NCBI GenBank assembly: GCA_903876665.1
Contig: CAIRAY010000047.1
Coordinates: 1 to 36,733, forward strand
Direction: 5' to 3'
Length of the DNA: 36,733 nucleotides
Origin: an uncultured Fibrobacterota bacterium
Lineage (GTDB): Bacteria; Fibrobacterota; Fibrobacteria; Fibrobacterales; Fibrobacteraceae
In this document: positions 7,722-15,339 of the stretch, one piece after another
How positions within the stretch are numbered: the stretch's first letter is position 1
How the letters are laid out: each line of letters starts with the position of its first letter
Translations under genes and position numbers: made by a program
Notes under the pieces: model-generated
The model's input: only the letters and a program-made list of their open reading frames with translations
Databases searched by the model: none
What the model was told of the DNA's origin: nothing

Positions 7722-8252
7722 TTACTGATAAGTAGCGCTCAGGACCAGTTGGTCAAATGCAGCAAGCCGTGCGTCGGTCCATAGTCCATCTGCGGCCGCC
7801 CCGTAGATGAAATAGTAGGCGTTTGGGAAAAATATGTGGTACATGTAGTTTGTGCGGTTCCCCGAACTCAGCACAGTGACCAGCTTTTGCCGGTAACCCT
7901 GGAAACTATTGCTCTGAAGAATAAACAATAGGCTGTCTGGAATACCAGCGATGGACTGTTCATAGGTATTGGAAGTGGGATTCTTGGAAAAACTAGTCCC
8001 AAAGGATTCTGGGGTTCCGTTCAGAAGAAATATTGAAAAAGTGGAGTCGGAATAGCTTTTGTAGCCCGCAGGCAGTGGTGGATGTACCGTGATTCCACTT
8101 GGGTGCGTATAAACGCCGGTTTGGGCGTTTTCAACTACGACAGGTGAGCCCGAGAGTGGGGTAGTGTTTCCAGTGTCGGCCTGAGTGGTTCCGGTATTGG
8201 AACAGCCGAAGAATAGTGAAGCGAACAAGACAAGTCCGAAAATATTTTTCAA
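7722..8252 (-). CDS. Lipoprotein, short paralogue of the duplicated pair
   Basis: A 176-residue lipoprotein of unknown function, with lipobox FFGC (Cys at about 17). Its short linker (TGTTQADTGNTTPLSG) replaces the long Ser-rich one of the 6178-6855 copy. The globular domain differs from that copy by only a few residues (for example TPESFGTSF against TTESFGVSF). The start codon is TTG at 8252, with GGAG seven bases upstream, and overlaps the stop of the preceding gene (TTGA). It is the last gene of the overlapping run 9786-7722. Confidence 0.8.
   Translation of the reverse strand: MKNIFGLVLFASLFFGCSNTGTTQADTGNTTPLSGSPVVVENAQTGVYTHPSGITVHPPLPAGYKSYSDSTFSIFLLNGTPESFGTSFSKNPTSNTYEQSIAGIPDSLLFILQSNSFQGYRQKLVTVLSSGNRTNYMYHIFFPNAYYFIYGAAADGLWTDARLAAFDQLVLSATYQ
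7727..8162 (-). repeat. 436-bp direct repeat, copy 2
   Basis: The counterpart of 6183-6618, with about 12 mismatches and no gaps. Recombination between the two would remove 1544 bp including the FISUMP gene and would join the linker and signal peptide of this gene to the C-terminal part of the other copy. Confidence 0.95.
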
Positions 8253-8599
8253 TTTGGCGCTCCAAGTGGGAATATGAAGTTTGGTGTCGATACTGAATTC
8301 ATGCGCAAAGAGTCAACTTGTAAACCCACAAGGCTGACCTCGTCAGAAATCAATATGTCAGCCAAACAGGGAATATTGCAGTCTCCAGAGTTCAGGCGCA
8401 CGAAAATCTGACTGTAGGTCTGCGTTTCTACGCCATTTATTAAAACACGCTTTAGGTGTAAGGATCGTGTTTTAAAGGTGTTGAGCTGCATCGTGTAGCT
8501 CTTGGGTGTGCAAGGCTGGGGAATTGCGTCTGCACCAATGATTTGGGCAACAACTAGGAGGAAACCAAGACTAGTGGAAAATCTGACGTCCATTTTCAT
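8249..8599 (-). CDS. Small exported protein, unknown function
   Basis: A 116-residue protein with an N-terminal signal peptide (hydrophobic TSLGFLLVVAQIIGADA, about residues 9-25) and no lipobox. The mature part has two or three cysteines (PQPCTP, GDCNIPC) that could form disulfides. The start at 8599 has a strong GAGGAGG six bases upstream. It overlaps the preceding gene by 29 bases and the following TTG start by 4, so it belongs to a tightly coupled operon. I recognise no family. Confidence 0.7.
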   Translation of the reverse strand: MKMDVRFSTSLGFLLVVAQIIGADAIPQPCTPKSYTMQLNTFKTRSLHLKRVLINGVETQTYSQIFVRLNSGDCNIPCLADILISDEVSLVGLQVDSLRMNSVSTPNFIFPLGAPN

Positions 8600-8879
8600 G
8601 AGTGCCCTCCTCGGTTAATGAGTATTCTATTTGAATCAGGGAATCCCCTTTCTGGTAGGACAAGACATAGGTGGAATCGCTGGTTTTTTCGAGGCTTAGC
8701 TCACTCGTGCTGGGGTGCTGGTAGTTCGTGGCAAGGGGTAATGCGGTGTAGTCATTACGGACGGTGGCGCCATCTTGGCTTTCGCAGTCTTCCTTGGCGC
8801 AGGAGCCAAGGAGGCTAAAAGCACAGGCCAACAAGATGGGGGCTAGTTGGAAATTAGAATGACCAATTAACGACATCAT
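8571..8879 (-). CDS. Small lipoprotein, unknown function
   Basis: About 102 residues. The open frame extends upstream to 9086, but I place the start at ATG 8879: GGAG lies seven bases upstream and the product then begins with a proper lipoprotein signal (MMSLIGHSNFQLAPILLAC), with lipobox LLGSC around residue 27. The mature part is short and polar, with KEDCESQ just after the lipobox and a C-terminal region of probable beta structure (TYVLSYQKGDSLIQIEYSL). It overlaps the gene before it by 26 bases and the gene after it by 29. No family recognised. Confidence 0.7.
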   Translation of the reverse strand: MMSLIGHSNFQLAPILLACAFSLLGSCAKEDCESQDGATVRNDYTALPLATNYQHPSTSELSLEKTSDSTYVLSYQKGDSLIQIEYSLTEEGTHENGRQIFH

Positions 8880-9786
8880 TTTGTTTCTCCACGGACTGGA
8901 TCTCAATTGGGAAGGAATCCTTTTGGGCCGAGACCTTCTGGGCAAGAATTCGAATATACAAATCAACAGTAGAAAGAAGGGTCGACTTGAATTCAATTCC
9001 TTTTTCATTGGATTGAGAGCGTATTTCCGCATACTTGGCCTCAAAACCAAAGCAACTTTTCGGGGTGATTGAATTACTGAAGACAAGGCCCTTTATCTGC
9101 ATTGCTGTCATTTGACGATCGATCTCAGGTAGGCTGTAAGTGATGGTGGAGGGGATTTGCACGCCTTTATAATTTTTATACCCACTTAGGTCGATTGCGT
9201 ATAATAGTCCTGCAGAGGTGGTGCCATAATGGTTGATCACCACGGTAATTCTGGAGATTAAGAACGTCTTGGAGTCAACCCAGTAAATTGCGCGGGCGCT
9301 TTGGATGGGGTAGGGTGGAAGAAAGCCCAGCCAGAACCAGATCGAGGTAAAGTTTGCATTGGCAATTCGGCGGTAGACGGTCTTTCCGACTACGGTATCT
9401 TGGAGAAGGGCGACATCCATGGTGCTTGCGAGTTGATTGCGGAAGTCAAATAGGCCAGGTCGGGAACCAGAGTCTGGCTTTGCGTCGGCGCTGGTTTTAC
9501 GAAAAAGGGAATCTTTGGTGATGAGGTAGACGGCAGAGTCCCCGAAACATGGCAAAGGAGTGACCACTCTGGCGCGAAAGGTTTTTCCAGGATCAACCTG
9601 GATAGTCGAAAGGGATGTCTTTATTTTGTAGCCACGCAAGGAGCCAAAGTCGTAGTTGCGACCAACTTTGGATAGCAAATTGGCAAGGTCCTTTTCGCTT
9701 TGAGTGGTTGCAAAGCTAAGCGAGAGACCCATGAATGCTGAGAGAATCATTAGCCAGCGATAGTTTATTCGCACAAGTTGCTCCAT
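8854..9786 (-). CDS. Exported protein, possibly LolA-like fold
   Basis: A 310-residue protein, first gene of the overlapping run 9786-7722. Signal peptide around residues 10-26 (WLMILSAFMGLSLSFA); an alternative start at Met13 would also preserve it. The mature part reads as mainly beta-strand. Segments such as YWVDSKTFLISRI followed by GVQIPSTITYSL recall outer-membrane lipoprotein-sorting (LolA-like) proteins, in which a strand carrying 'lpl...' is followed by similar repeats. The resemblance is weak and the function should be treated as unknown. Expression is probably driven from the divergent gap 9787-9862. Confidence 0.65.
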   Translation of the reverse strand: MEQLVRINYRWLMILSAFMGLSLSFATTQSEKDLANLLSKVGRNYDFGSLRGYKIKTSLSTIQVDPGKTFRARVVTPLPCFGDSAVYLITKDSLFRKTSADAKPDSGSRPGLFDFRNQLASTMDVALLQDTVVGKTVYRRIANANFTSIWFWLGFLPPYPIQSARAIYWVDSKTFLISRITVVINHYGTTSAGLLYAIDLSGYKNYKGVQIPSTITYSLPEIDRQMTAMQIKGLVFSNSITPKSCFGFEAKYAEIRSQSNEKGIEFKSTLLSTVDLYIRILAQKVSAQKDSFPIEIQSVEKQNDVVNWSF

Positions 9787-9800
9787 GTTCTTAGTTATGG

Positions 9801-9829
9801 TTTACAACATTAAAAAAATCGAGTAAATT
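9801..9829 (+). promoter_or_regulatory. Probable promoter of the phospholipase-like gene
   Basis: TTTACA (9801-9806) and TAAATT (9824-9829) are separated by 17 bases in an AT-rich gap, about 35 bases before the ATG at 9863. The AGGAG at 9848-9852 is the likely ribosome binding site, at a slightly long distance. Confidence 0.4.
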
Positions 9830-9862
9830 TGTCACCCCAAATAATTAGGAGAAATCAAAGAA

Positions 9863-12800
9863 ATGAAAATATTAAAACCACTATTTTTCGCTCTGGTCTT
9901 TGTCTGTTCCTTGTGGGCCTTCAAAGCGCCAAGCCATATCGCTGTAGCCAATGAGGCCATGGCTGAAATGAAAACGGCCATCGAAAACGGCAATGGCGGA
10001 GCGAAGCTTGTATTCCATGACATCGAGCTTCCCGTCAGCAATGCAAGCGCCTTCAATGCGATTGTTGCCAACCCAACATATTATCGTATGGGAAGCGCGG
10101 GTCCCGACGCCTTCCCCGACATGGTCTCTGGTCAAACGTGGATGCACACCAACAATGGGGCCACTGTTGAGTTGTCACCATTGAGGACCTACGAAGACCG
10201 CATGAAGGGTAAGCCCATGGAAACGTTCCGCTCCATTGATTATGCCATGAGCATGATCAAGGAGGCTTCCTTGGCAAATGATGCTGCTACGCTGGCTTTT
10301 GCCTTGGGTTATCTTGGACATTGCGTTTCAGATGGTTTTTCCCATGGCTGGGTGAATCGGCAGGCGGGCGATTTTTTTGATTATAAAACAGGAAGTGGAA
10401 TATTTGGCGTATTGACTGAGGAGGTCAAGCATATTGAATCGGAGGCCCTCCTGGACTCCAAACTTCCTCCAGAGTTGGTTGGAATGCCTGATAGTGCAAA
10501 CGAGCTTCCCAATATGGATCGCTTGAGAACAGATGCTCCCTACGCCTTTCTGGATAAGTTTTATGCGACCCGCGTCAATGGAGAACATTTGGGCGGAATG
10601 TTGTATGATTACTGGGATATTCAGGAATCAGTTTTGGATAAGATCAGTTCTGTTGGGGATATGGATTATTTGGCTAGCCTCCCTGATATGGAAGCGGGCT
10701 CTGCGACTTCTATTGCATATATTTTTGGCAATAACGACATTCTAAAGGGTTTAATCGAGACGGGTGGTGTGGAAACAGTCCTGTCGTTTCTCGGTCCAAA
10801 GTTAAAGGAGATCAATCCGGTTCATTATTATTTCTCGGAGGTTCGCGCAAATTATGGGGACTTGCGCAATCAACTCAAATCGCATCGTCGCAATTGGATG
10901 GTCATGGGAAAGTGCACCGCCCAGAATATGGTGACCTTGAAGATTCCTAATGCTCCTGATAACTGTCCAGAAGTCGGCGCAAGTGGCACTGATATTGACG
11001 TAGGGACTGATTGGAATCGCTCGGCAAACCAGGAATTACATCGTCGAGAAATTGTAGCTGCATTCAATATGAAGGAAGGTGGCGACTCCCATTCCACCGC
11101 GGACAACGTGGAAAGAGCCGCTCAATACCTATTGGGTGGTTTGGTTCTCGCTGATATTCCTGGTACATTGGTGCCTGCGGATTGGGCTCTCGGATGGACA
11201 CAATTATTAAACTTCCTCAAAAACAATAGCGGACTCAATGCTGCCTTGCTTGCAGGGCCAATTTTGCTTGCCCATACGGCCATTTGCCTTACCGAAGGAG
11301 CAGTCAAAGAGGTGGGTTGTGTTGTAGATTGCGTTGATGAAACTGCAGCCTGCATATCGAGGAATGCTAAATGGTGTTCCAGTACAGATCGCGATTGGTG
11401 CGATCGTTGGTGGGGTAAAAAAGTCTGCGTTCCAGGGTTGGTGGGCACTTGTGTTGCAACCATGGCGACTGGTTGTACGGTAGGCGGTGCCGTTTCTTGT
11501 GTTGTGTGCTCTGCCGATGCCATATACGAAACCTTAGACGACTGCCTTGGCGATCCAATTCGAAATTGGGATGACTTAGGAGGAATGCTCGCTCGTGATC
11601 TAGAAGACATTACCGCGGCCATCGACCGTATCAAGAGAAAGGCAATGAATGTGGTTGAGGAACAAGCTTGTGCAGCTGCGAAGGCTCAAGGCGTTCCAGT
11701 TGAAAAACTTTACCGTACCGTGGGTCTTTTCAAGTCCATGAGTCAGTTGGCCAAATCGGGAGAATACGCAGCCGTCAATGTGGCTTTCCTTGCTGAGGAT
11801 ATAAAAGATTCAGCTTGGTACCAGACGCTGATCAATAGCACGACCAGGAGTGACGAAAAGGCTCTTCTGGAGTCCATGCATAACGGAACTTTTGCGACAT
11901 TCACTGCCGTCTCCGAGCTGAATCCCATTGAAGTGCCGAAAAACTGCTTCGATTTCAAATTCAATGCTGAGTCCGATTTCACCAAGGATCCTCAATTTGC
12001 AACTCTTGGTGCGATTCAGTCCTTAGCCCATACTCCTGGACCAACTGCAACAAGGTTCTTGGCTGAATTTGGTTCTGATCCGACCAAGGAATTTCCTCCA
12101 ATGTTCAATGCCATCCAAGGTAACTTGCTGGTCGGAGTGAATACGAAAGCAGACTTGGAAAATCTGTATGCAATTGGTGGCGTAAATACCCCCACATTGC
12201 AGTGGTCATCAGATGTCTCCGCCAATTATTCCGAAATCTGCAAAAAAGACCCTGTCAGTATTTTCTGCGATGTGATTCCAAGTCTTGATGATCCTGACTG
12301 TATTAAATGCGAAGACAAGGCAGGTGTGATTGGAGGTGAACGGAATTTCGAGGTTGTTCCAAAACAAATTGGGACGGAGAGCCTATCCTGGTACACTCGC
12401 AAGAGTCTCGTGGGTTACAATTTATATGATGTCAAGAATCCTCCCTTGCGTCCCTTCGACAACACTGCATTCCCTCTTGCCTCTTCATCCGAGGCAGTGG
12501 AAAAGTTGTACAAGAAGATCTTCATGGTTCCAACATCAATGCCTGGTTTCACCGGGTTTGAAGATCCCAAGAATCCATGGACCTCGGATGTCGCAATATT
12601 GTCTCAGAACACCCAGAATAAAACCCAGGGATTGAGTTCCTTGCAGGTGGTCGGAAGTGGGTACATGCCCATTTTGAGCCCAGTGTTTAATACCTCAGAT
12701 TTTGGGGTCTATTCTAATCAGGTGTCTTTTGATGTTTGGATTCCGGCCAATCAGCCAAATCCTTGGTGGATCGGTCAATCCCAGATGTTCGTGGACCTTC

Positions 12801-13858
12801 CTTCGGCCGGTATCAATAATCAGCCCTTGGGTGGAATTGAGTTGACCTCTCTGAACTTGGGTGCGTGGAATACCTTGACCTTCACCTTGCCAGAAGCTGT
12901 TGTGACTGCGCTTGCGGATGACAAGCCCAACATGCAGTTCACCATTGTGCTGAATGTGAATGCTACGGTTGAGCCGTTCCTTGTCGATAACTTCCGCTTC
13001 ACGGGCAATGTGGTGTCCAGAACCGTCATGCATCAATCTGGAAGCAAAGGACTGAATGTAATTGTTCCGGATATCTTTAGCTTTGATGACGCAGAACGCT
13101 GGAATAGCACGCAAGTGCAACTTTCCAACAATACAGTCAACAAGGTTGAGGGGACTGCTTCGATGCTGGTGACGGGCAAGGCTGATTTCCGTTCCGTGTC
13201 TTTCAATACTTGGCAGTTGACCAACATCACCAACAAGTTGAATGTGGAAGTCTATGTTCCAAATCCCCAGCCCAACAAGTGGTGGCTTGGTGCGTTGCAG
13301 TTGTCTTTTGATTGCCCAGAGGCAGGTGTTTACAACCAGTATTTAGGACAGAAAGACTTGACTCATCTCTTCCGCAATGAGTTCAACTCGGTCGTATTCG
13401 ACCTTTCCGCTGAAACTGTTGCTAGACTTAAGGCGAATGCGGGTGGATGCACCTTCCAGTATTCCTTGAACGTGAACAATGGCAGTGGCCAATGGTTCTT
13501 CGATAAAATGGGATTCATCAATGCCCCAGGCGTCGTGAAGGGTACTCCTGTGCCTCCAACTTCCGGTTCAACACCACCCACCAGCGGATTTACTTGCACA
13601 GGAGGTTGCTTAAGTGCGATTATTGCAAGCAACCCTTATCAGACATACACATTGGCCACAACAGGTGAAGCCTGGTATGTCCTAAACCAAGCTCCCAAAG
13701 GCTGGCAGGGCTCTGAAATGGCTGGTCGTACTGCCTCCGTCAATGGCGTCAGCGTGGTTTTGGGCGCAAATTCGCTTCCTGCTGCTGTGAATGGCAAGTG
13801 GTACTTCAAGTTCTCTGCTGGTCAGCATTCCTGGGCGAGCTGGAGCTGGTGGCCATAA
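9863..13858 (+). CDS. Large secreted zinc-dependent phospholipase C-like protein with repeated C-terminal modules
   Basis: 1331 residues. A signal peptide (1-19, ending SLWA) is followed by a domain with the ligand pattern of zinc-dependent phospholipase C and S1/P1-type enzymes: H25 in APSH, D82 in GPDAFPD, H95 in WMH, H153, D157 and H161 in GHCVSDGFSHGW, and H190/E194 in HIESE. If cleavage follows Ala19, Phe20 is the N-terminal residue, six residues from the first His, where these enzymes usually have Trp. Residues 475-561 hold 12 cysteines with hydrophobic stretches. Two related modules of about 150 residues follow (about 893-1052 and 1071-1220; both contain WIP/VPNPQPN..WW and end in a WFFDKMGF-like strand), resembling carbohydrate-binding modules. 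A Thr/Pro linker and a ~90-residue Trp-rich end (WASWSWWP) close the protein. It is monocistronic with a terminator. The substrate is not predictable. Confidence 0.8.
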   Translation: MKILKPLFFALVFVCSLWAFKAPSHIAVANEAMAEMKTAIENGNGGAKLVFHDIELPVSNASAFNAIVANPTYYRMGSAGPDAFPDMVSGQTWMHTNNGATVELSPLRTYEDRMKGKPMETFRSIDYAMSMIKEASLANDAATLAFALGYLGHCVSDGFSHGWVNRQAGDFFDYKTGSGIFGVLTEEVKHIESEALLDSKLPPELVGMPDSANELPNMDRLRTDAPYAFLDKFYATRVNGEHLGGMLYDYWDIQESVLDKISSVGDMDYLASLPDMEAGSATSIAYIFGNNDILKGLIETGGVETVLSFLGPKLKEINPVHYYFSEVRANYGDLRNQLKSHRRNWMVMGKCTAQNMVTLKIPNAPDNCPEVGASGTDIDVGTDWNRSANQELHRREIVAAFNMKEGGDSHSTADNVERAAQYLLGGLVLADIPGTLVPADWALGWTQLLNFLKNNSGLNAALLAGPILLAHTAICLTEGAVKEVGCVVDCVDETAACISRNAKWCSSTDRDWCDRWWGKKVCVPGLVGTCVATMATGCTVGGAVSCVVCSADAIYETLDDCLGDPIRNWDDLGGMLARDLEDITAAIDRIKRKAMNVVEEQACAAAKAQGVPVEKLYRTVGLFKSMSQLAKSGEYAAVNVAFLAEDIKDSAWYQTLINSTTRSDEKALLESMHNGTFATFTAVSELNPIEVPKNCFDFKFNAESDFTKDPQFATLGAIQSLAHTPGPTATRFLAEFGSDPTKEFPPMFNAIQGNLLVGVNTKADLENLYAIGGVNTPTLQWSSDVSANYSEICKKDPVSIFCDVIPSLDDPDCIKCEDKAGVIGGERNFEVVPKQIGTESLSWYTRKSLVGYNLYDVKNPPLRPFDNTAFPLASSSEAVEKLYKKIFMVPTSMPGFTGFEDPKNPWTSDVAILSQNTQNKTQGLSSLQVVGSGYMPILSPVFNTSDFGVYSNQVSFDVWIPANQPNPWWIGQSQMFVDLPSAGINNQPLGGIELTSLNLGAWNTLTFTLPEAVVTALADDKPNMQFTIVLNVNATVEPFLVDNFRFTGNVVSRTVMHQSGSKGLNVIVPDIFSFDDAERWNSTQVQLSNNTVNKVEGTASMLVTGKADFRSVSFNTWQLTNITNKLNVEVYVPNPQPNKWWLGALQLSFDCPEAGVYNQYLGQKDLTHLFRNEFNSVVFDLSAETVARLKANAGGCTFQYSLNVNNGSGQWFFDKMGFINAPGVVKGTPVPPTSGSTPPTSGFTCTGGCLSAIIASNPYQTYTLATTGEAWYVLNQAPKGWQGSEMAGRTASVNGVSVVLGANSLPAAVNGKWYFKFSAGQHSWASWSWWP

Positions 13859-13880
13859 TCATTTCGTAAAAAGATTCACA

Positions 13881-13913
13881 AGCCGATCTCCCAAAAGAGG
13901 GTCGGCTTTTTTT
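13881..13913 (+). terminator. Rho-independent terminator after the phospholipase-like gene
   Basis: AGCCGATCTC pairs with GAGGGTCGGCT around the loop CCAAAA, and seven T residues follow. Confidence 0.85.
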
Positions 13914-14382
13914 CGTCTGGAAATAGCTCAAGGTTTGAGGGAGGCGCCTCATCTTTTAATTTTTTGCAGTATTGATGAATTGTTTGCGAGCACAGGGTCG
14001 ATGTGGTTCCTGTCGATTGTGGTGTTGACAAATCCTGGCAGGCTGAAAAGGATACCATGCGAATTCTCGTCGCAAAAGAATCTGAGGAAACGGAGTGAAA
14101 GTGCCCATTGCACATTTCGGGTCCGTTTTTGGGTTAGTTCCTAATCTGGATAAATTGACTTCACAAGGTTTCCCGCTTTAGTTTTCCCCCTGCTTGCCGA
14201 TAACCATAGAGAAGCGGGTTCGGCCCGCCCGGGGTTTCCAGGGATGGAAGTGACTTCAGGGAAGAAGACCCTACCCCAGCCAAGAATCAGTGCTGAGCAC
14301 CCCGCCACCTGCCATTCATTACCATTTTTTACCACAACCCTTCGGGCCCAGCCTGTCCGGTCGGGCCCTGTCTCCGGTAAAC
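13914..14382. other. Intergenic stretch without recognisable gene
   Basis: About 470 bases between two terminators. Open frames here are short, lack good ribosome binding sites and resemble no protein family. A small GC hairpin (GCGGG-TTCGG-CCCGC near 14214-14228) and a GGGCCC-rich segment near 14344-14370 are the only structures noticed. No tRNA-like or repeated sequence was seen. Confidence 0.5.
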
Positions 14383-14417
14383 AAAAAAAAGGATCCCATC
14401 TTTCGATGAGATCCTTT
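14383..14417 (-). terminator. Rho-independent terminator after tRNA-Glu
   Basis: AAAGGATC (14388-14395) pairs with GATCCTTT (14410-14417), continued by an inner CATC/GATG stem with loop TTTC. On the minus strand the stem is followed by a U-tract (A run at 14383-14387). Confidence 0.9.
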
Positions 14418-14422
14418 AAGAA

Positions 14423-14495
14423 TACCTCCAACGGGTTTTGAACCCGTGTTGCGGGAATGAAAATCCCGAGTCCTAGGCCACTAGACGATAGAGGC
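14423..14495 (-). tRNA. tRNA-Glu (anticodon UUC)
   Basis: The minus strand gives a 73-nt cloverleaf. The acceptor GCCTCTA pairs with TGGAGGT, including G-U pairs. The anticodon stem CGGGA/TCCCG surrounds the loop TTTTCAT, giving anticodon TTC. The T-arm is ACGGG-TTCAAAA-CCCGT and the discriminator base is A. CCA is not encoded. A terminator follows directly. Confidence 0.95.
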
Positions 14496-14623
14496 AAACT
14501 GCTGCTTTGAAGAAGAAACCCTTTCGGGGAACGACTCAAAAGAAGCGTTGCAAAAAATAGGATATAATGGGAAACTGTAAAGGGTAGTCTGAAATTCTCT
14601 TTTGGTTTTTTCGTTGGAGTTGA

Positions 14624-15178
14624 ATGAAGGCACACAAGGAATTCTTGCGGGGGTGGGTTCGGGCGGGTGTAGGAAACATCGTCGCGAGCACTACCGATGT
14701 CGTGGTAAATGCCGCGAATTCCATGCTTTTGGGCGGATCCGGGGTTGATGGGGCCATTCATCAGGGGGGTGGTCCAGAGATCCTTCAAGAGTGCAAAATG
14801 CTCCGGGAACGGCGTTTCCCCGAGGGACTGCCAGCCGGAGAGGCTGTGGCTACTTCAGCGGGCAAGCTTCCCGCAAAATGGGTAATTCATACGGTCGGAC
14901 CCGTTTTTGGCCAGTGGAACGGGCGGGATGCCGAAATTTTGCGATCCTGCTACTGGAACAGCCTCGTGCTCGCCCGGGAGCTGGGTGCCACTTCGGTGAG
15001 CTTTCCGTCCATTTCTACTGGTGTCTACGGCTATCCCAAGGATTTGGCGGCCCAGGTGGTCTCAGAAACCCTCACCGCAATTCAAGGCTCCATCCCTGGC
15101 ATCAAACAGGTCAACCTAGTATTCTTCAACGAAGACGACCTTCTGGTATTCCTGGACAACGAGACTTTTCCGAACTGA
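14624..15178 (+). CDS. Macrodomain protein, O-acetyl-ADP-ribose deacetylase type
   Basis: A 184-residue single-domain protein of the YmdB-like macrodomain class, which binds ADP-ribose and hydrolyses O-acetyl-ADP-ribose or ADP-ribose esters on proteins. The signatures are VVVNAANSMLLGGSGVDGAI (from about residue 26, with N29, N32 and the catalytic-type D42), PAGEAVATSAGKLPAKWVIHTVGP, and the phosphate-binding loop SISTGVYGYP at about 128-137. Length is normal. GGAG lies about five bases before the ATG. The gene stands alone, with no ADP-ribosyltransferase or NAD-linked gene beside it, so a housekeeping role is more likely than a toxin-antitoxin role. Confidence 0.9.
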   Translation: MKAHKEFLRGWVRAGVGNIVASTTDVVVNAANSMLLGGSGVDGAIHQGGGPEILQECKMLRERRFPEGLPAGEAVATSAGKLPAKWVIHTVGPVFGQWNGRDAEILRSCYWNSLVLARELGATSVSFPSISTGVYGYPKDLAAQVVSETLTAIQGSIPGIKQVNLVFFNEDDLLVFLDNETFPN

Positions 15179-15182
15179 GGGC

Positions 15183-15305
15183 AAGTGTAAAGTGGAAAAT
15201 AAATAGCAGGGGCCTTGATTGCTTGGTTAGTGGAGAGTTGTGGGTGGTACTTCCTTGTTGCAAAGAAATGTTGAAACTTTCCACTTTCCACTAACCACAC
15301 AACCC
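15183..15305. repeat. Intergenic repeat cluster of AGTGGAAAGTGG type
   Basis: The gap between the macrodomain and ABC-F genes holds a perfect 11-bp inverted repeat (TGGTTAGTGGA at 15224-15234, TCCACTAACCA at 15287-15297) and related blocks: AAAGTGGAAA at 15189-15198 and its inverse TTTCCACTTTCCA at 15278-15290. It looks like a decayed repetitive element; no terminator was recognised. Confidence 0.5.
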
Positions 15306-15339
15306 CGCACCCCGGGCTGTTTACTCTCAACTGATTTCC

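Noticed and set aside
8880-9086. Longer N-terminus of the lipoprotein gene ending at 8571
   Set aside because: The extra 69 residues are rich in Arg/Lys and Pro, precede an internal lipoprotein signal peptide, and are antisense-like to the overlapped upstream gene. ATG 8879 has a good ribosome binding site.
7707-9796. A shared 10-mer GTTCTTAGTT at 7707-7716 and 9787-9796 as a possible operator
   Set aside because: Only ten bases match in two AT-rich gaps, there is no symmetry, and the positions relative to the genes differ.
13791-14144. Plus-strand frame overlapping the end of the phospholipase-like gene
   Set aside because: It crosses the terminator at 13881-13913 and has no recognisable domain.
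14141-14788. A 215-codon minus-strand frame
   Set aside because: It runs through the tRNA-Glu gene, its terminator and the start of the macrodomain gene.
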